From an uncultured Anaerobutyricum sp. (GTDB lineage Bacteria; Bacillota; Clostridia; Lachnospirales; Lachnospiraceae): 51,321 nucleotides of DNA. Location of the stretch: assembly GCA_934317185.1 (NCBI GenBank), contig CAKREJ010000002.1, forward strand, positions 1 to 51,321. The letters are read 5' to 3'. Positions 1 through 8,113 of the stretch are shown piece after piece; the stretch's first letter is position 1; each line of letters starts with the position of its first letter. A program made the position numbers and the translations under genes. The notes under the pieces are model-generated. The model ran no database searches. It was given only the letters and a program-made list of their open reading frames with translations, and was not told the origin of the DNA.

Positions 1-172
1 AAATATTATCATATCCTGCAGAAATAATTCTATCATAAATCATATAACAATAAAAAAGCCATTCTGTAGGACAACAGATTTTTCTGTTATCGGACAAAAT
101 GACTTTTCCCTTCTTATTATTTATCTATTTGGCATATGTAATTGAATAATAAGGTTAATTTATCTCACTTTT

Positions 173-188
173 GTTAGGAACTACTAAC
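173..188. promoter_or_regulatory. Inverted repeat at the predicted start site of the left-edge promoter
   Basis: GTTAG (173-177), six bases, CTAAC (184-188). Its position over the predicted transcription start fits a repressor site. MarR-type regulators often bind TTAG/CTAA palindromes and often sit beside multidrug transporters such as the adjacent MATE gene. The assignment to MarR is inference. Confidence 0.35.
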
Positions 189-195
189 TAATATA

Positions 196-225
196 AGAAT
201 AACATAATCCATCAGGAAATGTCAA
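196..225 (-). promoter_or_regulatory. Leftward sigma-A promoter candidate for a gene off the left edge
   Basis: Read on the minus strand, TTGACA (220-225), an 18-base spacer and TATTCT (196-201). Transcription would start near 189 and run out of the window. The -35 is perfect and the -10 matches 4 of 6. Confidence 0.45.
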
Positions 226-258
226 CATTTTTATATGAGAATAATTCTCACAGATAAA

Positions 259-1626
259 TCAAATCACTTCATGATTCAGCCATTTCCGGCTTCGGAATCG
301 TATTGTAAAGATTATATTTCGAACGGTCCAGTCTACAAACATTCCAATCCACACTGCCATCGGTCCCATATGAAATGCTCTCGCAAGAAAAATAACAAGA
401 CTTACTCTGCAAAACCACATCGAAAGCACAGAAACTGTCATAGAGAATTTTACATCTCCTGCTGCACGAAGACCGTAGGCAGGAATAAATGCCATAATCC
501 ACACAATCGGTTTTACAATGCTGATCCATGTTACCATGTAAATACATAGCTTCGCACTTTCCGGTTCCATTCCTCCAAAATACGTGATAGGACGTACCAA
601 AAGATAGAAAACAAGACAGGATATCACTAAAGTAATCTCCGCAATAATACAAAGCTTCTTTATATAATATACTGCTTCTTCTTTTCTGCCTGCTCCTAAA
701 GTTTCACCTACAACGGTCATCAAACCGATACCGATACCGATCGCAAGGATTCCATTTAAATTTTCAATTACATTTGTCATTCCCTGTGCTGCAATCGCTG
801 CTGTCCCCATCATAGAAACCGTAGATTGAATCGCCAGCTTTCCAAACTGAAACATACTGTTTTCGATACCGGAAGGAATTCCGATATTTAAAATCTTTTT
901 AATCTCTCTCCAGTTTGGTCGAATAGAAAAATAATCTCTAAATGGTATTTCAAGAGAAGGGTTTCTAAGCTTCCATAATACAATACTCATACTGAAGAAA
1001 CGGGAACCTGCTGTCGCAATCGCTGACCCCGCAACGCCCCAGTGGAATACCCAGACAAATAGAATATCCAAAAATGCATTTAAAAAATTAGATGCTATAG
1101 AAATCTGCATAGGGAACTTGCTATTATTCTGTGCTCTTAAAATACAGGAGCCATCATTATACAATGCGATAAACGGATACGACAGTACCGAATAAAAGAA
1201 ATACTGCTTTGCTCCCGCCATAACATCTTTTTCTACCTTTCCAAAAATCAAATTCAAAAGCTGCTGATTAAATACAAGACAAACTCCGGCAATAATTAAT
1301 GATAATAGCAACGTGATAAATACAAGCTGCCTTGCTGCTTCTTTTGCACTCTTTTCATTTTTACATCCAAGATAATGAGAACACACTACTGTTCCACCAG
1401 AAGCAAGTGCAAAAAATGCCTGTACAATCAAAATATTAATCGCGTCAACCAATGATACCGCAGAAATTGCAGCAGAACCAAGATTACTGACTACTAATGT
1501 ATCAATTGTTCCCATAAAAGAATTCAAAAGCTGATCTAGTGCCAGTGGAATTAATAATGCTGCTAACTTTCGGTTACTATATAATCTTTCCGGCATTTGT
1601 TCTTTTTGTTTTGTTAATTCTGTCAT
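259..1626 (-). CDS. MATE family multidrug/toxin efflux transporter
   Basis: This 455-residue integral membrane protein has about twelve hydrophobic segments and the MATE pattern in both halves, including an early PLALDQLLNSFMG segment and a later GIPSGIENSMFQFGKL segment at the start of the second half. MATE proteins export cationic drugs or metabolites in exchange for Na+ or H+; the substrate cannot be told from sequence. The length is normal and the frame intact. The start is preceded by GAAGGA about 11 bases upstream. The HAD gene ends 104 bases upstream on the same strand with no clear terminator between, so read-through is possible. An ATCTGAT-N11-ATCAGAT inverted repeat at 1667-1691 lies in that gap and could be an operator. 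Confidence 0.9.
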   Translation of the reverse strand: MTELTKQKEQMPERLYSNRKLAALLIPLALDQLLNSFMGTIDTLVVSNLGSAAISAVSLVDAINILIVQAFFALASGGTVVCSHYLGCKNEKSAKEAARQLVFITLLLSLIIAGVCLVFNQQLLNLIFGKVEKDVMAGAKQYFFYSVLSYPFIALYNDGSCILRAQNNSKFPMQISIASNFLNAFLDILFVWVFHWGVAGSAIATAGSRFFSMSIVLWKLRNPSLEIPFRDYFSIRPNWREIKKILNIGIPSGIENSMFQFGKLAIQSTVSMMGTAAIAAQGMTNVIENLNGILAIGIGIGLMTVVGETLGAGRKEEAVYYIKKLCIIAEITLVISCLVFYLLVRPITYFGGMEPESAKLCIYMVTWISIVKPIVWIMAFIPAYGLRAAGDVKFSMTVSVLSMWFCRVSLVIFLARAFHMGPMAVWIGMFVDWTVRNIIFTIRFRSRKWLNHEVI

Positions 1627-1730
1627 TTATGTACTGTTCCTTCATTATTATATTTATTCGTTTCACATCTGATATTATTTACAGATCAGATAATTCATTT
1701 TCCTTCATATTTTATTATTTTATGTGGTAA

Positions 1731-2504
1731 TCAGATCCATTCAAAATGTTCACATGCTTTTTTTATCCCGTCATTCACATTCGTATCCGTCACATAATCT
1801 GCTTTATCTTTTAATGCCTGACATCCGTTACCCATTGCTATAGAAAACCAGTCTGAATGAAACATATCCATATCATTATAATCATCACCAAACACAACGA
1901 CATCTTTTTTATCTGCCTTTAGATATTCCATCATATTCAAAATACCGCCTCTTTTATTATCCGGCTGAAACATCAGATACTCCGGTTCAAAACGAAGATG
2001 TCCTACAAGATGTTTTGTCGTAAGACGTTCCTCTTCTTCTGCAGGAATTGCCACATATACTTTATAATAATTCTCCACTGCATAAATATCTAATGTATCA
2101 TCAATAATATATCTTGTCGGCTCTTTTCGTTTTCCTACTTGTTCTAAAAACAAAGTATCCCTCATATAGACATCCTTTGTATCATCCATAACCAGACACC
2201 AGCCATAACCTAGTTCATCTGCCTGTTCAATGATACGGATACAGTTTGTTTTATCAAGTGGGATATTCATTACGAGCCTATCATCTATTACAAGACCATT
2301 TCCACCATTGCAGACCATGTTTTTAAATCCATTCGCCTTTGTGAACTTTTCTGCTTTATAATGTGCTCTTCCCGTTGCAATCGCCACAAAATGTCCATTC
2401 GCTTCTAATCTCTCTAATGCTTCCTTTGCACTCGGAACAATCTCACCGGTTGTACGGTCTGTTAACGTTCCGTCAATATCAAAAAACAAATATTTCTTTT
2501 CCAT
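1731..2504 (-). CDS. Cof-type HAD superfamily hydrolase (sugar-phosphate phosphatase-like)
   Basis: A 257-residue cytoplasmic phosphatase of the Cof/YidA subfamily. Visible motifs are the nucleophile motif FFDIDGTLTD (D9 and D11), the Thr of ATGR near residue 44, a conserved Lys near 184, and the Mg-binding motif GDDYND (206-211). The mid-protein cap region marks the C2B type. Members dephosphorylate sugar phosphates, FMN or related small molecules; the substrate here is unknown. The start at 2504 is chosen because an AGGAGG site lies just upstream. A longer frame from 2558 would add 18 residues upstream of the conserved N-terminus. It has its own promoter (2565-2593), so it is probably not part of the PTS operon, although overflow sugar phosphate from that operon could be a substrate (inference). 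Confidence 0.85.
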   Translation of the reverse strand: MEKKYLFFDIDGTLTDRTTGEIVPSAKEALERLEANGHFVAIATGRAHYKAEKFTKANGFKNMVCNGGNGLVIDDRLVMNIPLDKTNCIRIIEQADELGYGWCLVMDDTKDVYMRDTLFLEQVGKRKEPTRYIIDDTLDIYAVENYYKVYVAIPAEEEERLTTKHLVGHLRFEPEYLMFQPDNKRGGILNMMEYLKADKKDVVVFGDDYNDMDMFHSDWFSIAMGNGCQALKDKADYVTDTNVNDGIKKACEHFEWI

Positions 2505-2564
2505 ATTTTCCTCCTGTATCACTTTTATGTCTTCTTGAAATTTCTTTATTTTACGCAATTTTTT

Positions 2565-2593
2565 ATTATACTGCGATACAAAAAAGGATGCAA
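2565..2593 (-). promoter_or_regulatory. Promoter of the HAD phosphatase gene, nested in the upstream terminator
   Basis: On the minus strand TTGCAT (2588-2593), a 17-base spacer and a perfect TATAAT (2565-2570). The -35 lies in the hairpin of the terminator that ends the oxidoreductase gene, so terminator and promoter share bases. Confidence 0.6.
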
Positions 2594-2613
2594 GATTCCC
2601 TGCACCCTTTTTT
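2580..2613 (-). terminator. Rho-independent terminator of the PTS-rpiA-oxidoreductase operon
   Basis: Arms 2580-2592 and 2601-2613 pair with one mismatch that is a G-U pair in the leftward transcript. The loop is eight bases, and the distal arm ends in a run of T in the minus-strand sense. It lies nine bases after the oxidoreductase stop codon. Confidence 0.8.
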
Positions 2614-2621
2614 GTTCTTTT

Positions 2622-3593
2622 TTATTCAAAAGGATAAATCATTCCCCACTGCTTTCTAACATCTGTTAACACACTCATCACATCACGGCTATAGGTAAGA
2701 TATTCTTCACTTCCACCGTTTAAAACATAATTTTGCATATCTTCTACCTCATAATCAAGTGCATATGCAGTTTCTCCTGCTTCGATGGTTTCTGTATGTC
2801 CATCACTTGTATAAGTGATAGTCGCTTTATCTCCTCTTGGATAATTATAAATCTCTATAAATCCATCCTCACAGGCAACAACTCCTCTTTTAGGCTGTTT
2901 CGCACGCATTGTAAGTGCCATTACTGCCATCTGTCCATCTGGATTTCGAAGAATGATTCCTGAAGTCTCATCTACTCCTGTCTCAAAATAATTAGCAGTT
3001 GTAAGAATCGTATCCGGTTTGCTCTTCATAAAAAATCTTGCAAAGCTTGTCGCATACACACCGATATCAAGTAAAGCTCCTCCTGCTAATTCTTTAGAAA
3101 AGAAACGATTTGTCACATCATATTCCTTACAACTTCCAAAGTTCACCTGAATCATCTTTACAGGACCAAGCTTTCCGCTGTCTACGATTTCTTTCAGCTT
3201 CTTAAATACAGGCATATGATATAAAGTCATGCCGTCACAGATAACAAGCTTCTTCTCTGCCGCAAGCTTTACTGCCTCCTCAAGCTGCGTATCATTCACC
3301 GTAATTGCCTTCTCACAAAAAACGTGCTTTCCACTTTGTAATGCCTTCATTAAAAATTCATAATGAGAATTATGTGGTGTCGCAATATAGACGATATCAA
3401 TATTTTCATCGGCAAGCATTTCATCCACACTGCCGTAAGCATGCTTTACACCAAATTCTTTAGCATATTTTTCTGCACTTTCTATACTTCTTGCACAGCA
3501 GGCATATATCTCACCATTCACACGCTGTAATGCCTCACCCATTTCATGAGCGATCCAGCCTGTTCCAAGCATTCCCCAGTTTAACTTTTTCAT
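2622..3593 (-). CDS. Gfo/Idh/MocA family NAD(P)-dependent oxidoreductase
   Basis: A 323-residue protein with an N-terminal Rossmann fold (GMLGTGWIA, residues 7-15) and the family's Glu-Lys catalytic pair at 94-95 (CEKAIT, where most members have EKP). The C-terminal part is the usual alpha/beta substrate domain. The family oxidises or reduces sugars, inositols or sugar derivatives at a hydroxyl or keto group. The start at 3593 gives the standard MKKLNWG beginning; the longer frame would need a TTG at 3632. An AAAGGA site lies about 12 bases upstream. It is the last gene of the EIIABC-rpiA operon (61-base gap to rpiA) and ends at a clear terminator. The context suggests it modifies the sugar imported by the PTS, but the substrate cannot be read from sequence. 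Confidence 0.85.
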   Translation of the reverse strand: MKKLNWGMLGTGWIAHEMGEALQRVNGEIYACCARSIESAEKYAKEFGVKHAYGSVDEMLADENIDIVYIATPHNSHYEFLMKALQSGKHVFCEKAITVNDTQLEEAVKLAAEKKLVICDGMTLYHMPVFKKLKEIVDSGKLGPVKMIQVNFGSCKEYDVTNRFFSKELAGGALLDIGVYATSFARFFMKSKPDTILTTANYFETGVDETSGIILRNPDGQMAVMALTMRAKQPKRGVVACEDGFIEIYNYPRGDKATITYTSDGHTETIEAGETAYALDYEVEDMQNYVLNGGSEEYLTYSRDVMSVLTDVRKQWGMIYPFE

Positions 3594-3654
3594 TATATAT
3601 TCGACGTCCTTTCTATTAAAACACTTTTTCAAACGCTCTCTAATACTTAATATC

Positions 3655-4335
3655 TTATTGTTTTTCGATGACTTTTACTTCATCCCCACATACACAAAGA
3701 GCAAAAGCTACCACATCAATAAATAATGCCGTTTCTACCACTCCTGTAAGCTGCTTTAACTTCTGATGTAATTCTGCCGGTTTTCCCGCAAATGCATCTA
3801 CCTCTGTAAAATAAGTGTCTAAAATATAATTTCCATTATCACTGATAACAAAGCCTGCCTTTGCACCGCTCTTTCGCATTACTGCCTTTCCACCAAGTTT
3901 TTCTACCTGTGCCTGTACATAATTTCTACCCTGTGGGACAACCTCTAATGTTACCGAATCTTTTAATGGAAGTGTTTCATAAAGTTTAGATTCATCAATT
4001 AACAAAACATATTTTTGTGCCATAGATGCAATAATTTTTTCCTTTGTATGAATCGCACCGTTTGATTTTAATGCATTTAAACATCTGTCAAGCTCATCAC
4101 AGCCATCAAATGCAATATCAATATACTCTACCATTTCTAATGATAATACTATAAGTCCTAAGTTTTTGCAAAGTTCAGCCGTATCATCAGATGGAGTTAC
4201 TACCGTTACCCTTTTTCCTTCTTTGGCAAGATATTCTGCCAGAAAGCCTACCGTAGAACCTCCGCCAAGTCCTACACACATACCGTCTTTTATGTATTTT
4301 AGTGCTTCTTTGGCACATAATTGTTTCATATTCAT
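3655..4335 (-). CDS. rpiA: Divergent ribose-5-phosphate isomerase A
   Basis: A 226-residue RpiA homologue. The family interconverts ribose 5-phosphate and ribulose 5-phosphate without a metal. All five residues matching the E. coli catalytic and binding set are present: D77 and D80 (FDGCDE), K90, E99 (HTKEK) and K117 (DESK). Two phosphate-loop motifs differ from the norm: GLGGGST for GxGTGST, and LKSNGA for KGGGGA. These changes could mean altered substrate preference. The start at 4335 has AGGAGA seven bases upstream; a GTG at 4359 is less likely. It is the second gene of an operon whose first gene is a fructose-type PTS, with an RpiR-family regulator divergent to it. This may therefore be a dedicated catabolic isomerase rather than the housekeeping pentose-phosphate enzyme (inference). 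Confidence 0.85.
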   Translation of the reverse strand: MNMKQLCAKEALKYIKDGMCVGLGGGSTVGFLAEYLAKEGKRVTVVTPSDDTAELCKNLGLIVLSLEMVEYIDIAFDGCDELDRCLNALKSNGAIHTKEKIIASMAQKYVLLIDESKLYETLPLKDSVTLEVVPQGRNYVQAQVEKLGGKAVMRKSGAKAGFVISDNGNYILDTYFTEVDAFAGKPAELHQKLKQLTGVVETALFIDVVAFALCVCGDEVKVIEKQ

Positions 4336-4376
4336 TTTTCTGTCTCCTTTTTCTGTCACTTGTTTTAGCGTGCGTT

Positions 4377-6302
4377 TTAAAGGTTTCCCTTTTTTTCTTC
4401 CACATTCTCTGGCAGCGGTTTCTTTAAGAAAGAAAGAATAAGACAGCCAACTAATGCTCCAATAAATATTGCTAACGCATACATTAACGGATTTCCAATA
4501 GTTGGAAGAACGAAGATCCCTCCATGTGGTGCACGAAGCGTACAGTTAAATGCCATAGATAATCCACCGGCTGTCGCAGAACCGATAATGCAGGAAGGAA
4601 TAACTCTTAATGGATCTTTTGCTGCAAATGGAATCGCTCCCTCAGAAATAAAGGATAATCCCATAATATAATTCACAAGACCTGATTCTCTTTCCTCTTT
4701 TGTCCAACGGTTTTTAAATAAAGTTGTGCTAAGTGCGATTGCTAATGGAGGAATCATTCCACCTGCCATAACAGCCGCCATAATATAAAAGTTACCTTCT
4801 GCTAACTGAGAAGTGGCAAATACATAAGATGCTTTGTTGATTGGGCCTCCCATATCGGTTGACTGCATTCCTGCAACAACGATACCTAAAAGAATTTTAG
4901 AAGTACCACCCATGCTGCTTAATACGTTACTAAGTCCTGTATTAATTGCTCCTACAAATGGATTGATTAGTGTTGTTACTACTGCAACTAAGAAAATACC
5001 TGCTACCGGATAAATAAGCATCGGCTTAATTCCCTCTAATGCTTTTGGAAGTCTCGAACATAACTTCTTAAGAAGCAACACGATACATCCGCCAATAAAA
5101 CCAGCAAGCAATGCTCCTAAGAAACCAGAGTTCACATCACCACCGGCAGGATTACCAAAAGTGCATCCCATCTTTGCAACAATACCACCAATAAAACCAA
5201 CGGCAAGTCCCGGACGGTCTGCGACAGACATAGCGATATATCCTGCAAGAACTGGAAGCATCATGCCAAATGCCTGCTCACCAATTGTCTTTAAATAAGC
5301 CGCAACCGGTGTGTTCTTACCAAAGTTTGACGGATCGATGGAGTAATCATCTAATAAGAAGGCAAGGGCAATAAGAATACCACCGCCAATAACAAATGGA
5401 AGCATATGAGATACTCCATTCATCAACGCTTTATACATCTGTCTGCCAATGCTCTCTCCACCTGCTGTCTCTACTGCTGTCTCTCCCTCATGATGATAAA
5501 TCGGTACTTTTTTATCAATAACTTTTTGAATCAGTTCTTTTGGTTTCTGAATTCCCTGAGTTACACTTGTCACTAAAACAGGTTTTCCATCAAATCGTGC
5601 CATCTCCACATTCTTATCCGCAGCAATAATAATACCATCCGCTTTCTCGATTTCTTCGGCAGTAAGAACATTTTTTGCTCCATCTGCACCATTTGTCTCT
5701 GCTTTTAAGAGATATCCCATCTCTTCACCAGCCTGTGTCAAACTCTCCGCCGCCATAAAAGTATGGGCGATTCCTGTCGGACAGGCAGTTACTGCGAGTA
5801 CTCGGTAGTTTTTCTCTTCCTCTGGCTGCATATCAACCATATCTCTCTGTGATTCTGCCTCATTAATAATCTGCAAAAATTCTTCCTTCGTCTGTGCTTT
5901 TAATAAGAACTCTTTAAAAGAAGGATTCATAAGAAGTGTAGATAACTTCGCTAATGCCTGCAAATGAAGATTATCCCCTGTTTTTGGAGCGGCAATGATA
6001 AAACAAAGCTTTACATCCTGTCCATCTGGTGCATCATAATCCACACCGTTCTTTACAGTAATTGCCGCAATTCCCGGTGCTTTTACGGAATCTAACTGTG
6101 CATGCGGAATCGCAATCTCATCTCCAATTGCCGTTGTTCCAAGACTCTCTCTTAATAAAATGCCCTGCTTGTACTCTTCCTTATCTGGAATAATTCCTGA
6201 CTGACTGATTAAATCTACAAGATAATCAATCGCCTCTTCTTTTGAGTTCACATTAACTTGAAGTGCAATACTGCTTTTTTGTAGTAACTCAGTAATCCTC
6301 AT
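4377..6302 (-). CDS. Fructose-type PTS transporter EIIABC
   Basis: A 641-residue fusion of three PTS modules. EIIA-fru spans about 1-145, with phosphorylatable H67 in AIPHAQ. EIIB-fru spans about 165-265, with phospho-cysteine C174 in TACPTGIAHT. The EIIC-fru membrane channel spans about 285-630, with multiple hydrophobic helices. It imports and phosphorylates a sugar at the membrane using phosphate from HPr. The start has GGGGAG close upstream. The family's textbook substrate is fructose, normally with a 1-phosphofructokinase (fruK) and a DeoR-type FruR in the operon. Neither is here; instead rpiA and a Gfo/Idh oxidoreductase follow, and an RpiR-type regulator faces it. The true substrate may be another ketose, a pentulose or a related sugar (inference). 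Regulation is probably through the operator array 6347-6452. Confidence 0.92.
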   Translation of the reverse strand: MRITELLQKSSIALQVNVNSKEEAIDYLVDLISQSGIIPDKEEYKQGILLRESLGTTAIGDEIAIPHAQLDSVKAPGIAAITVKNGVDYDAPDGQDVKLCFIIAAPKTGDNLHLQALAKLSTLLMNPSFKEFLLKAQTKEEFLQIINEAESQRDMVDMQPEEEKNYRVLAVTACPTGIAHTFMAAESLTQAGEEMGYLLKAETNGADGAKNVLTAEEIEKADGIIIAADKNVEMARFDGKPVLVTSVTQGIQKPKELIQKVIDKKVPIYHHEGETAVETAGGESIGRQMYKALMNGVSHMLPFVIGGGILIALAFLLDDYSIDPSNFGKNTPVAAYLKTIGEQAFGMMLPVLAGYIAMSVADRPGLAVGFIGGIVAKMGCTFGNPAGGDVNSGFLGALLAGFIGGCIVLLLKKLCSRLPKALEGIKPMLIYPVAGIFLVAVVTTLINPFVGAINTGLSNVLSSMGGTSKILLGIVVAGMQSTDMGGPINKASYVFATSQLAEGNFYIMAAVMAGGMIPPLAIALSTTLFKNRWTKEERESGLVNYIMGLSFISEGAIPFAAKDPLRVIPSCIIGSATAGGLSMAFNCTLRAPHGGIFVLPTIGNPLMYALAIFIGALVGCLILSFLKKPLPENVEEKKGNL

Positions 6303-6346
6303 AATTCTCTCCCCTTAACCTTTTTAATATTATTTTACAAATATAA

Positions 6347-6452
6347 GAAAATAATTTTCGTATATTTTTTATATTGTAAAATTTATTTTCGTATATTCAC
6401 TCTATCATGATATATTATTTTCGTCAAGTTATTTTTTAAGAAAATAATTTTA
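6347..6452. promoter_or_regulatory. Array of four phased operator-like repeats between the PTS operon and its regulator
   Basis: Four copies of a near-palindrome related to GAAAATAATTTTC lie at 6347-6359, 6376-6390, about 6408-6422 and 6440-6452. The shared TTTTCG/TTTTAA core begins at 6355, 6386, 6418 and 6448, so spacings are 31, 32 and 30 bases, close to three helical turns. Copies 1 and 2 share the extended TTTTCGTATAT. Copy 3 overlaps the leftward -35 and spacer, copies 1 and 2 lie in the leader of the PTS transcript, and copy 4 lies upstream of the regulator promoter. The likely ligand is the adjacent RpiR-family protein. Confidence 0.6.
6399..6427 (-). promoter_or_regulatory. Leftward promoter candidate of the PTS operon
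   Basis: On the minus strand TTGACG (6422-6427), a 17-base spacer and TAGAGT (6399-6404). The -35 is good and the -10 weak, as in activated or tightly regulated promoters. Operator copy 3 overlaps it. Confidence 0.4.
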
Positions 6453-6471
6453 ATATTGATTGATGAATTAA

Positions 6472-6500
6472 TTGACAATCTTCTATATTATGCATAAAAT
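6472..6500 (+). promoter_or_regulatory. Promoter of the RpiR-family regulator gene
   Basis: TTGACA (6472-6477), a 17-base spacer and TAAAAT (6495-6500). The predicted start near 6507 leaves a leader of about 70 bases before the gene. Confidence 0.6.
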
Positions 6501-6576
6501 AAGGTTATATATGTAAAGAAAGAGAGATTTTCATTAAGAAAGCATACATAAAATAAAAATAACAGGAGCAATTTAT

Positions 6577-7425
6577 ATGGAAAAATCAGTTTTAGATACA
6601 ATCTGTGCCTCTTTAGACAGTTTTTTTGAGTCTGAACGAAAAATTGGCACTTACATTATACAGCATACCGCAGAGGTCGTTGATATGACTGTTGGAGAAC
6701 TGGCACAAGCTTGCGGCGTCAGCGATGCTTCAGTTTCCCGCTTTTGTAAAAAAATAGATATGAAGGGCTTTCATCATCTTAAAATTACCCTTGCAAAAGA
6801 AATTTCCGAAAGAGGAAAAGAAGAGGAAGAAGTATCCAATCACATTTCAGTGAATGATATTGGGCAGTCCCTGAAAAATATTTTAGCGAATAAAGTAACT
6901 GAAATTACACAGACCGTTTCTATGATGGATACGGAGCAGCTTCATGAGATTTTAAACAAATTAAATACTGCAAAAACCGTACAGTTTTTTGCAGTTGGTA
7001 ATACCATTCCTGTAGCAATTGACGGTGCTTTTAAACTGAATCAGATTGGGATTCCGGCAGTATCTGGTACTATCTGGGAAACACAGATTGGCTACACCTA
7101 TAATATGACAGCAGATGATGTTGTCATTGCTATTTCAAATTCCGGCGAATCTACTGCAGTTCTTCGTGCTTTAGAAGCAGCCAAAAGTGCCGGGGCTACT
7201 ACCATTTCCATAACAAATAGTGAAAAATCCAGTGCTGCACAGCTTAGTGATTACCACATTACTACCGCTACCCGTGAAAAGTTATTTCTTGACGGATATT
7301 GTTTTTCAAGGGTATCTGCAACGACTGTAATCGAAATTTTATATCTTTTCTTAACTTCGATGAGAAAAGATGCCTATAAAAGTATTGTACGTCATGAACA
7401 GGCAATTGCTTTTGCAAAATTATAA
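6577..7425 (+). CDS. MurR/RpiR family transcriptional regulator
   Basis: A 282-residue DNA-binding regulator. The N-terminal helix-turn-helix (HTH_6) includes VGELAQACGVSDASVSRFCKK at about 38-58. The C-terminal SIS sugar-phosphate-binding domain (about 115-255) has the typical FAVGNTIPVA and AISNSGEST segments. Members sense phosphorylated sugars through the SIS domain and repress or activate neighbouring sugar genes. It is divergent to the EIIABC-rpiA-oxidoreductase operon across a region with four repeated palindromes, so it is very likely that operon's regulator. The start has AGGAG about nine bases upstream. No terminator is obvious after it; the next gene has its own promoter. Confidence 0.92.
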   Translation: MEKSVLDTICASLDSFFESERKIGTYIIQHTAEVVDMTVGELAQACGVSDASVSRFCKKIDMKGFHHLKITLAKEISERGKEEEEVSNHISVNDIGQSLKNILANKVTEITQTVSMMDTEQLHEILNKLNTAKTVQFFAVGNTIPVAIDGAFKLNQIGIPAVSGTIWETQIGYTYNMTADDVVIAISNSGESTAVLRALEAAKSAGATTISITNSEKSSAAQLSDYHITTATREKLFLDGYCFSRVSATTVIEILYLFLTSMRKDAYKSIVRHEQAIAFAKL

Positions 7426-7459
7426 ATATTATTTCTTACACTAATCGTTTCGCAGTATG

Positions 7460-7488
7460 TTGACCGAAAAACAACAACAGGATATAAT
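7460..7488 (+). promoter_or_regulatory. Strong promoter of the unknown membrane-anchored protein gene
   Basis: TTGACC (7460-7465), a 17-base spacer and a perfect TATAAT (7483-7488). Confidence 0.65.
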
Positions 7489-7513
7489 AAAATAAAAAGG
7501 GTGGAGGTTACTT

Positions 7514-7960
7514 ATGAATAAATATTTGAAACGTACTCTGGTTGTTTCCACGATCATGATTATTATCTTTGCAATAATTATGGTCTGGCCACTTCCTCTT
7601 CGTAAAGTTCTTAGGAAAAATGCTGATACGGCTATGACAGTAAGTCTGTCTGAACATGACACAAATGTATCTTCCTTTTCTCTGTCTACAAACTCAGTAG
7701 AATATCGAAAAATAATGGAAATCCTTGAAGATTACACATATCATTGTACCTGGTACAGCTTTATTCCACATGAATCCTTTACCGGACATGGAGAAAACCT
7801 CATCATTTATACCGGAGACAGCGGTATTGTTGTTGATGTTGATGACGGGCGAGTCTTTGTTGATAAGGGAACTGCCGAACATACATATCGCATTGATTAT
7901 CTTGGACATAACGATGCAGCTAAACTTACAGCACAGATAAAAAAGGTATTAAAAGTTTGA
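7514..7960 (+). CDS. Membrane-anchored protein of unknown function
   Basis: I do not recognise a family for this 148-residue protein. Residues 8-27 form one hydrophobic N-terminal segment after three basic residues, with no cleavage site or lipobox, so it is probably an anchored extracytoplasmic protein. The rest is a soluble domain of about 115 residues with alternating beta-rich stretches (for example ENLIIYTGDSGIVVDVDDG) and no cysteines. A GGAGG site lies a few bases before the ATG and a strong promoter is 25 bases further upstream, so expression looks real. It stands alone between the RpiR regulator and the helical protein gene. Start and strand are certain; function is not. Confidence 0.75.
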   Translation: MNKYLKRTLVVSTIMIIIFAIIMVWPLPLRKVLRKNADTAMTVSLSEHDTNVSSFSLSTNSVEYRKIMEILEDYTYHCTWYSFIPHESFTGHGENLIIYTGDSGIVVDVDDGRVFVDKGTAEHTYRIDYLGHNDAAKLTAQIKKVLKV

Positions 7961-8113
7961 CTTTTATCATTGATTGTATGAAATCATATTTTATATTTTG
8001 TATCTATGCTATACCAAAATAGTTTTTCATCATTATTTAAAGCTCTTCTTTTCGAATAAATTTCAATATTTTTTGCATACTATGATTATTAATCATTCAA
8101 AAGGAGAGAATAA

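Larger units (their letters stand above)
1..258. other. Left-edge intergenic region, no gene seen
   Basis: No convincing coding frame is visible. The stretch lies 3' of the MATE gene. It holds a leftward promoter candidate and an inverted repeat (listed separately), so it probably drives a gene beyond the left edge. A weak AACAGA/TCTGTT hairpin near 83-101 is not a convincing terminator. Confidence 0.5.

Noticed and set aside
3595..3610. Spo0A box (TTCGACG) before the oxidoreductase gene
   Set aside because: It is a single six-of-seven match within an operon leader and could easily be chance.
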